Below are positions 16,844 through 24,659 of a stretch of DNA of 64,000 nt, in pieces. The stretch covers positions 124,001 through 188,000 of the forward strand of contig CAYRGN010000001.1 in NCBI GenBank assembly GCA_964423865.1, written 5' to 3'. The position numbers and the translations under genes are program-made. The notes beneath the pieces were generated by a model. That model saw only the letters and a program-made list of their open reading frames with translations, was not told where the DNA came from and made no database searches. The stretch comes from Leadbetterella sp964423865 (GTDB lineage: Bacteria; Bacteroidota; Bacteroidia; Cytophagales; Spirosomataceae). Position 1 is the first letter of the stretch. Each line of letters opens with the position of its first letter.

Positions 16844-17422
16844 ATGAGGTGGGTTTCCTTATTCCTGGTGATAATTTTATTCTCCTGTAAAGAGGAGGGC
16901 AATGAACTCAAAGGGAAGATTGATTACCTGGGCCCTATACTGGAAGCCGAAAATATCAATGTATTACACAGCGATTCCGGTTATGCCCGTATCCGGATGA
17001 CCACCGCCAAACAGCTTCGTTATGCTACGGGGGAAGAATTTTACCCCAAAACCGTCTATATTACATTCATTGACCGGAACGGCGTGGAATACTCCCGCCT
17101 CAGAGGCGACTCGGCCCGGTACCGGAAGGCGGAGAACCTGTACCAGATGCAGGGCAATGTGCTGGTGAATAACACGCGTGAGAACCAGTCGCTCTCTACC
17201 GAAGAACTATTCTGGAACCCCAACACCCGCAAGATCTATTCCGAAAAAAAGGTAGTGATTAAAACCCTCAAAGAGAACTTTACCGCACTGGGAGGTATGG
17301 ATGCCGAGCAGGACTTTTCCAAATACACCCTCCGGAGATCAAGGGGAACGGTGGTGGTAGATTCCATTCGTACGATAGTAGACACCACGACGAATGAAAA
17401 GATAAAAGTGGATAGTGAATAG
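16844..17422 (+). CDS. lptC: LptC-like LPS export protein (lipoprotein)
   Basis: A 192-aa protein starting MRWVSLFLVIILFSC, with a lipobox Cys15 in place of the transmembrane anchor of proteobacterial LptC. The rest is a run of OstA-like beta strands (YPKTVYITFIDRNG, SRLRGDSARYRKAENLYQMQGNVLVNN, LFWNPNTRKIYSEKKVVIKT), the typical LptC/LptA jelly-roll pattern. It would pass lipopolysaccharide from the inner-membrane LptBFG complex toward the periplasmic bridge; the OstA-like gene at 22173 may supply the next part. It is the last gene of the coaX operon and is followed immediately by a tandem repeat. Confidence 0.85.
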   Translation: MRWVSLFLVIILFSCKEEGNELKGKIDYLGPILEAENINVLHSDSGYARIRMTTAKQLRYATGEEFYPKTVYITFIDRNGVEYSRLRGDSARYRKAENLYQMQGNVLVNNTRENQSLSTEELFWNPNTRKIYSEKKVVIKTLKENFTALGGMDAEQDFSKYTLRRSRGTVVVDSIRTIVDTTTNEKIKVDSE

Positions 17423-17580
17423 GTTCGAGAGCTGCGCTTGAACAAAGATCTCGTCTTCGCTCGATCTGACAGGGCCGTTCGCTATGTGTCAGTTCGAGAG
17501 CTGCGCTCGATCTGAGATCTCGTCTTCGCTCGATCTGACAGGGCGTTCGCTAGGTGTCAGTTCGAGCGTAGACGAGAACC
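17423..17580. repeat. Tandem repeat of about 68 bp, 2.3 units
   Basis: Units begin GTTCGAGAGCTGCGCT at 17423 and 17492, with a third partial unit GTTCGAGCGTAGACGAGAACC at 17560. Spacing is 69 and 68 bp. Each unit contains internal TCTCGTCTTCGCTCGATCTGACAG. The last block resembles the 16-bp arm at 63862, so this belongs to the same dispersed repeat family. It directly follows the lptC stop codon. Confidence 0.85.
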
Positions 17581-17615
17581 AAACAGCGGCGAAAACTCAG
17601 TAAAACTTCCAAGTA

Positions 17616-18029
17616 CTAATTATCCATTTCTCCACATTTCACCTTCTCCACTTCCTCCGTTTCCGTCATGCTCCCGTCACCCCAGCGTTCGTTCAGGAAG
17701 GTAATAATCTGGGCCACGTCCAGGGCGTAAAGCTGGGAGTTAGCGGGCATATTGGGTTCTTTTCCGCTGGTACCGTACCGGATCAGGCAGGTGAGGTAGG
17801 CGGTTTCTCCCAGTCGCGCCGAGCCGTTAAGGCCGGGGTAGAGGTTCCGGAGGCCCTCTCCGTTTTTGCCGTGGCAATTGGCGCAATGGGTTTCGTAAAG
17901 GTTCTTGCCGGCTATCACATATTGTTCATAGCGGATCTGTTCTTCTGATCGGCAGGCATTAATGATCAGACAAAAGCTGATCAATAGCCCCCATAAGTTT
18001 ATCCACTTCTTTCTCTTTTGTACCGTCAT
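17616..18029 (-). CDS. Lipoprotein c-type cytochrome
   Basis: From the chosen start MTVQKRKKW the protein has 137 residues, a lipoprotein signal with lipobox LIINAC (Cys26) and one heme-binding CANCH motif near residue 49, followed by GKNGEGLRNLYPGL and a Met in EPNMPANSQ that fits the sixth heme ligand. It is an electron carrier at the outer face of the inner membrane or beyond. The start codon lies inside the SCO gene, with a 71-bp overlap. The longer frame from 18092 would put about 21 unlikely residues before the signal. It is last of the recN-lipoprotein-SCO-cytochrome gene string. Confidence 0.85.
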   Translation of the reverse strand: MTVQKRKKWINLWGLLISFCLIINACRSEEQIRYEQYVIAGKNLYETHCANCHGKNGEGLRNLYPGLNGSARLGETAYLTCLIRYGTSGKEPNMPANSQLYALDVAQIITFLNERWGDGSMTETEEVEKVKCGEMDN

Positions 18030-18573
18030 AAATAGCTCGGATATGTCTGTCTTTGTCGATAAGCACAAAGGCGCCGCTGTGAATAAATCCACCGTCTTCT
18101 ACCGCAGAAGAATCTTCGAGGGCGGAGGTGAGGTAACTGTGCTGGGCCAGTTGGTAAATATCGGTCTGTGTACCCGTCAGAAACTGCCATTGGGGCGAGG
18201 TTACCCCCAGCTTCTCCTTGTACCGTTTCAGCACCTCGGGGGTGTCGTAACGGGGATTAATGGAGTGGGAGAGGATCAGGAGGGAGTCATTTCCTTTGTA
18301 TTTCTCATGAATCCGTAACATCTGCGTTTTCATGATGGGGCAGATGGTAGGGCAAGTGGAAAAAAAGAAGTCTGCTACATATACTTTTCCGTCCACGTCT
18401 TCCTGGGTAAGTGTGTCGCCGTCCTGGTTAACAAAACTGAAATCCGGGATACGGTGATAGACCGAATCTCCTGCGGCGTTTACTTCATGGTGCCCCAGGT
18501 AGGGGAGTGCCTTCTGTCGCCCTCCGCAAGCCAGGAGGAAGGCGGAAAGGAGAAAAAGGAATATGTTTTTCAT
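17959..18573 (-). CDS. SCO1/SenC family copper protein (lipoprotein)
   Basis: A 204-aa thioredoxin-fold protein with lipobox LLAC (Cys16). The copper-binding CPTICP motif (CxxxC) lies near residue 78, and the distant His needed for copper binding is probably in HSGAFVLID near 166. It delivers copper to the CuA site of cytochrome oxidase and acts outside the cytoplasm. It overlaps the preceding lipoprotein gene by 4 bp and the cytochrome gene by 71 bp, consistent with a respiratory assembly unit. Confidence 0.92.
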   Translation of the reverse strand: MKNIFLFLLSAFLLACGGRQKALPYLGHHEVNAAGDSVYHRIPDFSFVNQDGDTLTQEDVDGKVYVADFFFSTCPTICPIMKTQMLRIHEKYKGNDSLLILSHSINPRYDTPEVLKRYKEKLGVTSPQWQFLTGTQTDIYQLAQHSYLTSALEDSSAVEDGGFIHSGAFVLIDKDRHIRAIYDGTKEKEVDKLMGAIDQLLSDH

Positions 18574-18977
18574 TGAAAATCTGAGGTTAAGCTTTTGGCA
18601 TCTGCAATAGAAGCGTCGGTTTCTTTTTTGAGGCGGACAATATCTTCCCGGAGTTTTCTATAGGTTTCCAGGCGGGTTTCGTCATCCATTTCCGAATTGA
18701 TCGCCTCACCGAATTCCACCATCCATTCATTCATTTCCTCTTCGGCTTTTTGAAGTCGGGTGGAAATTTCCAGGGCCTGGTTTTTCTTTTCTTCCGAAGC
18801 ATTTTCCACCGCTTTTTGCATTTTTTCCAACACAGAAGGGATGGCCATAGACTTGGGCATGACTTCATCGTGGCCTGTAACAAGGGTGTCGTACAGCTCA
18901 TCCAGCTCCGCTTTATTGGGGTTGGCGCATGAGAAAATAAACAGAGCAGGAAGGATAAATTTTAAAAACTTCATCAT
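18570..18977 (-). CDS. Coiled-coil lipoprotein, function unknown
   Basis: A 135-aa lipoprotein (lipobox IFSC, Cys17) whose mature part is almost wholly charged helix (LEKMQKAVENASEEKKNQ and similar). Such small helical lipoproteins are often found next to SCO genes in Bacteroidota, sometimes named viral A-type inclusion-like proteins. Start and stop overlap the SCO gene (ATGA) and the recN stop lies only 15 bp upstream. No enzymatic motif is visible. Confidence 0.75.
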   Translation of the reverse strand: MMKFLKFILPALFIFSCANPNKAELDELYDTLVTGHDEVMPKSMAIPSVLEKMQKAVENASEEKKNQALEISTRLQKAEEEMNEWMVEFGEAINSEMDDETRLETYRKLREDIVRLKKETDASIADAKSLTSDFQ

Positions 18978-18992
18978 GATTTTAATTTGATA

Positions 18993-20645
18993 CTATAAGG
19001 TTAACAGTTCCCGGGCGCTATTCATTGCACTGGCCGAAGGATTTTGTCCGCCGATCATCACCGCTATCTCGTTTATCCTTTCCTCATCGGTGAGTTTTTT
19101 CATACGGCTGACCGTTTTTTCTTCCGCGTCGTCTTTGTAGACATAGAAATGGGTGCTGCCCTTGCCCGCTATCTGGGGAAGGTGGGTGATGGCCACCACC
19201 TGTAGTGACCGGCCCATTTCCCGGAGGAGATTGCCTACTTTGACTGCTACTTCCCCGGATATGCCGGTGTCTATCTCGTCAAAAATGATGGTGGGAAGTT
19301 TCGCTTTCCGGGCCAGGATATATTTTAAGGCCAGCATGACCCGGGAGAACTCACCGCCCGAAGCCACTTCTTTCAGAGGTTTTGGAATTCCGCCCTTATT
19401 GGCCGAGAACCGGAATGCAACCGTATCGGTCCCGTCGGCAGAAAGGGCTTTTTCGGTGAGGGTAATTTCAAAAAAGGCGTTGGGGATACCCAGTTCTGTC
19501 AGCAGTACGGTGATTTCTTCCTGTAAACGCAAACCGTGTAGTTTCCGGGTGGCGGATAATCGGGCTGCCGACTCCCGGGCTTTCTCTTCTGCCGCTTTCC
19601 GCTGTTTATCTAGTTTGTCCAGTTCTTCCGATAGGTTCAGTACCGTGTCTACCTTGGTGGTGAGTCCGTTTTTCAGCACAATCAGTTCTCCGGTGGTTTC
19701 CACCTGGTGCTTTTTCTGGAGTTTATAGAGTTGGCTGAGGATGTCCTGCACGGCCTCCAGGCGGGCATCGTCGGTTTCTACCCGGGTATTTTCCACTTCC
19801 AGTTCCTGGGAAAGATCCTGTAGCTCAATCAGCGCGCTGTTGAGGCGGTCGCGCAAAGTCTGGTAGTGTGGCGAAAGCTCCGCGATGGAATTCAGGGCCT
19901 GTACCCCGTCTTTCAGGAGCTGCAAAGCCGGCATTTCGGGGTAATTGAGGCTGTCGTAGGCCGTAGCCAGTTTTCGTTTGATTTCTTCGGCGTTTTCCAG
20001 TACTTGCTGTTCGTTTTCCAGCCCGGCCTGGTCTATATTTTCCGGCGCCAGGGCCGTCAGTTCCGCCAGGAGAAAAGAATTGTAATCGAATTCTTTGCGG
20101 AGCTGTTCTGCCTGTGCAACCAAGGCGTTGTATTCTTTTTCTACGGCCCGAAAGGCCGCGTAATGCTCCGAAAATTCCCGAAACTCAGTCTGGCTTTGGG
20201 CGTAAAGATCCAGGAGGCTCAACTGGTAGGCGGGAGACGCCAGAAGGAGGGTGTCGTGCTGGGAATGAATGTCCATGAGCCGGTCGCCCAGCTCTTTCAG
20301 GATATCCAGCGTCACGGGCACATCGTTCACAAAGGCCCGCGATTTCCCGGAGGGTGCTACTTCCCGACGGATAAGCGTGGGGGTGTCGTAATCGAGGTCA
20401 TTCGCTTCGAAAAAAGGTTCTAAATCCCGGCCCGAAAGATCAAAAGCCCCTTCCACCACGCACTTTTCTTCTTCACTGAACAACGCTTTCACGTCGGCCC
20501 GGTTGCCCATCAGCAGGCCCAAAGCCCCCAGCATAATGGATTTCCCCGCTCCGGTTTCCCCCGTAATGATGTTGAGGCCCGGATCAGGACGAATCTCCAG
20601 CGCTTTGATCAAGGCGTAATTTTTAATGGTCAGATTCTTCAGCAT
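18993..20645 (-). CDS. recN: DNA repair protein RecN
   Basis: A 550-aa SMC-like ATPase. The Walker A motif GETGAGKS is at residues 29-36, the middle of the protein is a long coiled coil (about 150-340), and the C-terminal lobe has the ABC signature ASGGEFSR and Walker B IIFDEIDTGISGEVA. RecN binds DNA ends and holds broken chromosomes together during recombinational repair. Length agrees with the family. It is the first gene of a four-gene minus-strand string with envelope and respiratory genes. Confidence 0.95.
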   Translation of the reverse strand: MLKNLTIKNYALIKALEIRPDPGLNIITGETGAGKSIMLGALGLLMGNRADVKALFSEEEKCVVEGAFDLSGRDLEPFFEANDLDYDTPTLIRREVAPSGKSRAFVNDVPVTLDILKELGDRLMDIHSQHDTLLLASPAYQLSLLDLYAQSQTEFREFSEHYAAFRAVEKEYNALVAQAEQLRKEFDYNSFLLAELTALAPENIDQAGLENEQQVLENAEEIKRKLATAYDSLNYPEMPALQLLKDGVQALNSIAELSPHYQTLRDRLNSALIELQDLSQELEVENTRVETDDARLEAVQDILSQLYKLQKKHQVETTGELIVLKNGLTTKVDTVLNLSEELDKLDKQRKAAEEKARESAARLSATRKLHGLRLQEEITVLLTELGIPNAFFEITLTEKALSADGTDTVAFRFSANKGGIPKPLKEVASGGEFSRVMLALKYILARKAKLPTIIFDEIDTGISGEVAVKVGNLLREMGRSLQVVAITHLPQIAGKGSTHFYVYKDDAEEKTVSRMKKLTDEERINEIAVMIGGQNPSASAMNSARELLTL

Positions 20646-20796
20646 CCCTAAAAGTAAAATACAAAAATAGGGGATAAGGGCAAAAGAGCAACAGCCGGGG
20701 GACGTAAATTGGGGAATGTGCGAATTTTATGCGTGGAGATAATTTTTTAAAGCCGGAACCAAGCGTAGTGGGGGGCGACCATAATGTTCCTTTCAG

Positions 20797-22116
20797 TTAT
20801 TCGTTTTCCCTGATTTCCAAATGTAGAATTTCCTGTGTGTCCTCTGTAATCTTAAATCGGTCTGCGATGCGGTGACCTGCCAGCCACAGAATTCCCGATG
20901 CGTCTTCCACCACTTGTTGTTCTTTCTTTTCCGAAGCGCTGACCTTCCGGTCTTTCAGGTAATCGGAAACCAGTCTGCTGCCTTTCATGCCGTAAGGAAT
21001 AAAACGGTCGCCACCTTTCCAGGGACGGATACGCAAGGGCCAGGATACGGCGCGGGCATCAAGCCAGGCCATGTAAGGGTTGGAATAATCGGGCTGAACG
21101 GTATGCACATCGGCCCGTTTTACGGATAGAAACCGCTTGCCGACCGGGAAAATCCCTTCTCCCGTGACCTGGGTTTCCACGACGGTTACTTCCTGTTTGG
21201 GTGTAAGCCGCCAGTGATCTCTTTCGCGGATAAGCAAGTGGGTAGGCGACAGGATTTTTTTGCCTGTTTCTGATACATTCAGCACCAGGATCGCCTCCTG
21301 ACGTGTAAAACCGTATGGTTTCAGGAATTCTTCCAGGGTGAGTCCCGTGGTTTCCCCCAAAACCGCAAGCGGGATACGGATTTCTTCTCCGTTCCGCAGG
21401 AGGGAGGCTTCAAAGCTTTGGAGTTGTTGCCCGAAAATAGTTTCCAGGTCAGAAAAACGCTGTAGGTTGGCCGAAAAAGTATGTTCCAGGCCGGGATTGA
21501 TCTCTTTTAAGAGGGGAATTACCCGGTTTCGGACTTTGTTGCGCTGGTAGTGATCTTCCCGATTGGAGAGGTCTTCCCTCCAGGGAATGTGGTTTTCTTC
21601 CAGGTAAGCCAGGAGGAGTTCCGGGGAGGCGTGCAGCAGGGGGCGAATGACGCGCCCTGTTTTCATCGGGATGCCAGTTAGCCCCCGGGGACCGGTGCCT
21701 TTTGTGATATTCAGGAGGAGGGTTTCGAGGTTATCAAGCAGGTGGTGGGCCGTGGCAATTTTGTCTAGCCCGCGCTGCTCAGCCACTTCTTCAAACCAGG
21801 CATAGCGAAGTTCCCGGGCTGCCATCTGGGTCGAAATCCCTCTTTCGGCGGCATAGGCTTTGGTTTCAAAAGAACGGGTATGGAAAGGGATTCCCCTTTC
21901 CCGGCAAAAAGTGGCCACCAAGGCTTCGTCTGCGTTGGAGTCCGCTCCTCTCAGCCTGAAATTCACGTGGGCAGCCTCTACCAGATAGCCTTCCGTGTGA
22001 AAAAGATGGAGAAGGGCCATGGAGTCTTTGCCCCCGCTGACCGTAACAAGGACCCGGTGAGATTTCCGGCAAAGGTCATGGGCGGAAATGGTGGTTCGGA
22101 AGACTTCTGGCAACAT
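20797..22116 (-). CDS. tilS: tRNA(Ile)-lysidine synthase TilS
   Basis: From the start MLPEVFRTT the protein has 439 residues. The PP-loop SGGKDSMAL is at 27-35 and binds ATP; further family motifs such as AHVNFRLRGADSN, GISTQMAARELRY and TAHHLLDNLET follow. The C-terminal part is the TilS substrate-binding domain (GDRFIPYGMKGSRLVSDYLKD). It converts C34 of the CAU-anticodon tRNA-Ile to lysidine and is essential. I chose 22116 over the in-frame ATG at 22149 because the latter adds a hydrophobic extension absent from the family and would overlap the divergent promoter region. Confidence 0.95.
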   Translation of the reverse strand: MLPEVFRTTISAHDLCRKSHRVLVTVSGGKDSMALLHLFHTEGYLVEAAHVNFRLRGADSNADEALVATFCRERGIPFHTRSFETKAYAAERGISTQMAARELRYAWFEEVAEQRGLDKIATAHHLLDNLETLLLNITKGTGPRGLTGIPMKTGRVIRPLLHASPELLLAYLEENHIPWREDLSNREDHYQRNKVRNRVIPLLKEINPGLEHTFSANLQRFSDLETIFGQQLQSFEASLLRNGEEIRIPLAVLGETTGLTLEEFLKPYGFTRQEAILVLNVSETGKKILSPTHLLIRERDHWRLTPKQEVTVVETQVTGEGIFPVGKRFLSVKRADVHTVQPDYSNPYMAWLDARAVSWPLRIRPWKGGDRFIPYGMKGSRLVSDYLKDRKVSASEKKEQQVVEDASGILWLAGHRIADRFKITEDTQEILHLEIRENE

Positions 22117-22148
22117 AAAGAATAAATGCGCTAGGACACTATGGAACA

Positions 22149-22156
22149 CAAAATTA
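22149..22156 (-). promoter_or_regulatory. Possible -7 element of tilS
   Basis: On the minus strand this reads TAATTTTG, fitting the Bacteroidota TAnnTTTG element, 32 bp before the tilS start. No convincing TTG stands at the -33 position. The plus strand has TATTTTTG at 22161-22168, but that is too close to the OstA-like start to be a standard promoter. Confidence 0.35.
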
Positions 22157-22172
22157 ACGTTATTTTTGCCTG

Positions 22173-23900
22173 ATGAAACATGTACTCCGATATTTCTGCG
22201 GGATATTTTTAGGAATGCTGGCGTGGGGGGCCAAGGCCCAGAAACCGCTCAATCCGCCTCCGCCGGCAGGTCCGCAAAGCATTGTAGAGGTACTGAATGC
22301 GGATATCCAGGAAGGCGTGAACCTGGCCGATATGCAGGTGCAGACCTTTACGGGGAACGTGATCTTTCGGCATCAGGGGGTACTCATGGGTACCGACAAG
22401 GCCATTCAGAACACCGGCACCAACATCATGGAAGCCTTTGGGAATATCAAGATCAACCAGGGCGATACCCTGACCATTGTGGGCGATACCCTCTATTACG
22501 AAGGCAATAGCCGTGTAGCCACCATCTGGGGGAAAAGTGTGGTGTTGAGGGATAAGAAAGTGACTCTGAAAACCAAAAAAGTAATTTACAATATGGCCAG
22601 CGGTATGGCGTATTACCCTGTGCCGGGAGAGATCATGCAGGATTCCAGTCGTCTGACCAGCAGAACGGGGTATTACAATACGAACACCAAGTATTTTAAT
22701 TACATCGGGGATGTGGAGGTGATGCATCCCCAATTTGTGCTGTGTACCGATTCCATGGACTACGACACACATACCCAAAAAGCCATTTTTAAAGCCTATA
22801 CCACCATCAGGGGGGAAGACGGCAATATGGAGGCCGAAATGGGATGGTACAATATACAAACCAAGGAGTCGTATTTCAGCGGGCGCTCTACTGTAGATAA
22901 CGAGAAATATGTGCTGAAAGGCGATACCCTGAATTACGACAGCGAGAAAGACTTTGGCTGGGCCAGGGGAAACGTGGTGTTTATATCGAAAACAGACAGC
23001 CTGATTACGGTGGGCGACGAGGCCATACGGGTGGGCAGCCAGGGCATTACCAAGGTGAACGGCTCCACCATCACCCGGTACGTGTCGGGGAATCAGCCGG
23101 CCCTCATCGCGGGAGATTCGCTGAGGATTATCGAAAAGCCCAAAGTACGGGATAGCCTTTCTATGGCGCAGGATTCACTTGTGCTGACGGTTTCCGACAG
23201 CCTGCAGCCGGCTTCGCGGAAAGAGCCTTCCCGGGAAGATGTGCAATACCTCATCGCTACAGGCCATGTGAGGGTGTACCGGGATGACATGCAGAGTATT
23301 TCAGATTCCCTTATCTACAACGCGCTTGACTCTACGATAGGGTATTACAAAGATCCGGTGCTGTGGCACAGACGGAACCAGATCAAGGCCGACTCCATTG
23401 ATGTTTTCCTAAAGAATAACCAGATAAACAGGATGGAAATGGTGCGAAATTGCTTTATTATTGAGCAGGATAGCCTCCTTAATTTTAACCAGATCAAAGG
23501 GCGAAATATGAACGCGTTTTTCACCGACAGCTCAGAGCTGGAGCAGATCCATATTTACGGAAACGCGGAATCGAAATATTTTATCCTGGACGAGCAAAAC
23601 AAGATTGTGGGGCTGGATTTATCCCAGTGTTCCTCTATGAAATTCATCTTTGCCCAGGATGCACTGGAAAACATTCATTTTTACGGGGATGTAGATTCTC
23701 GCCTGGTGCCTCCGGGTGAAATTACCCAGGCGGAATCCCGCTTTGAAGACTTTAATTACCGCGTTTCGGAAAAACCGAGTAAAGAAAGCATCTTTTCTCT
23801 CAAGCACGGAAAATTGCTGGAAGAAGCCTCCGGCGACTTTGCAGAGAAGCCGGAGCTGCCGGAGAAGAAACTGGAAAGGCTTGAACCCGACAAAGAATAG
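22173..23900 (+). CDS. OstA-like LPS-assembly protein (LptA/OstA family)
   Basis: A 575-aa secreted protein (signal MKHVLRYFCGIFLGMLAWGAKAQ) consisting of repeated OstA beta strands, such as IFRHQGVLMGTDKAIQN, DTLYYEGNSRVATIWGKSVV and DSMDYDTHTQKAIFKA. In Bacteroidota, OstA-like proteins of this length take the place of small LptA and may interact with LptD. It is probably periplasmic. The C-terminal 60 residues are charged and possibly disordered. It shares a 56-bp divergent region with tilS. Confidence 0.88.
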   Translation: MKHVLRYFCGIFLGMLAWGAKAQKPLNPPPPAGPQSIVEVLNADIQEGVNLADMQVQTFTGNVIFRHQGVLMGTDKAIQNTGTNIMEAFGNIKINQGDTLTIVGDTLYYEGNSRVATIWGKSVVLRDKKVTLKTKKVIYNMASGMAYYPVPGEIMQDSSRLTSRTGYYNTNTKYFNYIGDVEVMHPQFVLCTDSMDYDTHTQKAIFKAYTTIRGEDGNMEAEMGWYNIQTKESYFSGRSTVDNEKYVLKGDTLNYDSEKDFGWARGNVVFISKTDSLITVGDEAIRVGSQGITKVNGSTITRYVSGNQPALIAGDSLRIIEKPKVRDSLSMAQDSLVLTVSDSLQPASRKEPSREDVQYLIATGHVRVYRDDMQSISDSLIYNALDSTIGYYKDPVLWHRRNQIKADSIDVFLKNNQINRMEMVRNCFIIEQDSLLNFNQIKGRNMNAFFTDSSELEQIHIYGNAESKYFILDEQNKIVGLDLSQCSSMKFIFAQDALENIHFYGDVDSRLVPPGEITQAESRFEDFNYRVSEKPSKESIFSLKHGKLLEEASGDFAEKPELPEKKLERLEPDKE

Positions 23901-23946
23901 GGGATTGTTTTTCGACAGGGTCTGCAAAAATTTTTTCGCCCGCTTC

Positions 23947-24594
23947 TTACGGGCTGAGCCGGCTGATCGCCCATTCCTGGTCTCCTTCCCGTGAATACAG
24001 CAGGCGGTCGTGCAGGCGGTTAGGCCGGCCTTGCCAGAACTCTATACGGTCCGGTTGGAGGAGGTAGCCTCCCCAGTGTTCCGGGCGCGGAATTTCCTCC
24101 AGGTCTTTGAATTTTTCTTCGTAATGGCGTTGTTTTTCCTCCAGGATTTGCTGGGATTCAATCACGGAACTCTGGGCGCTTACCCAGGCTCCGATCTGGC
24201 TGCCCCGGGGGCGGGAGTGGAAATAGGCGTCCGATTCGGCTTCGCTGAGGCGGGAGACGGTGCCTTCTACGCGGATTTGCCTCTCTATCCGGTCGTAAAA
24301 AAAGGTGAGGGCGGCATGGGGATTCCCGGCCAGTTCAACGCCCTTATGGCTGCTATAGTTGGTGTAAAATTCAAATCCAAGGTCAGATACACCCTTCAAT
24401 AGTACCACGCGGGCGTGGGGCCGGTTGTCACGAACGGTAGACAGCACCATGGCATTGGGCTCAGGAATACCGCCGGCGAGGGCGTCGGAAAACCAGGTTT
24501 GAAAGAGAATAAACGGACTAACCGGGGCATTCTCTTCCGAGAGTTCGGATTTTTCATAGTGAATCCGAAGATTTGAAATATCTTTGCCGTTCAT
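23947..24594 (-). CDS. pdxH: Pyridoxamine 5'-phosphate oxidase
   Basis: From MNGKDISNLR the enzyme has 215 residues, matching the family's usual length. FMN and substrate motifs include ARVVLLKGVSDLGFEFYTNY, SHKGVELAGNP, RQIRVEG, SRPRGSQIGAW and, at the C-terminus, FWQGRPNRLHDRL, which is the PdxH signature. It oxidises PNP and PMP to pyridoxal phosphate with FMN and oxygen. The ATG at 24672 is in frame but lies inside the promoter region of the divergent DUF349 gene. It is convergent with the OstA-like gene. Confidence 0.95.
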   Translation of the reverse strand: MNGKDISNLRIHYEKSELSEENAPVSPFILFQTWFSDALAGGIPEPNAMVLSTVRDNRPHARVVLLKGVSDLGFEFYTNYSSHKGVELAGNPHAALTFFYDRIERQIRVEGTVSRLSEAESDAYFHSRPRGSQIGAWVSAQSSVIESQQILEEKQRHYEEKFKDLEEIPRPEHWGGYLLQPDRIEFWQGRPNRLHDRLLYSREGDQEWAISRLSP

Positions 24595-24659
24595 GGAAAG
24601 GTGTTTAAATATTATTATTAATTTTGCTCTTTCACAAAAGTAATTATCTATTTCGATTA

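Noticed and set aside
17423..17580. Possible CRISPR or attachment site
   Set aside because: Only 2.3 units of one continuous repeat, no spacers, no integrase or tRNA at the site.
22161..22168. TATTTTTG as promoter of the OstA-like gene
   Set aside because: The start codon is only 4 bp downstream, so the transcript would lack a leader; and no TTG is present at -33.
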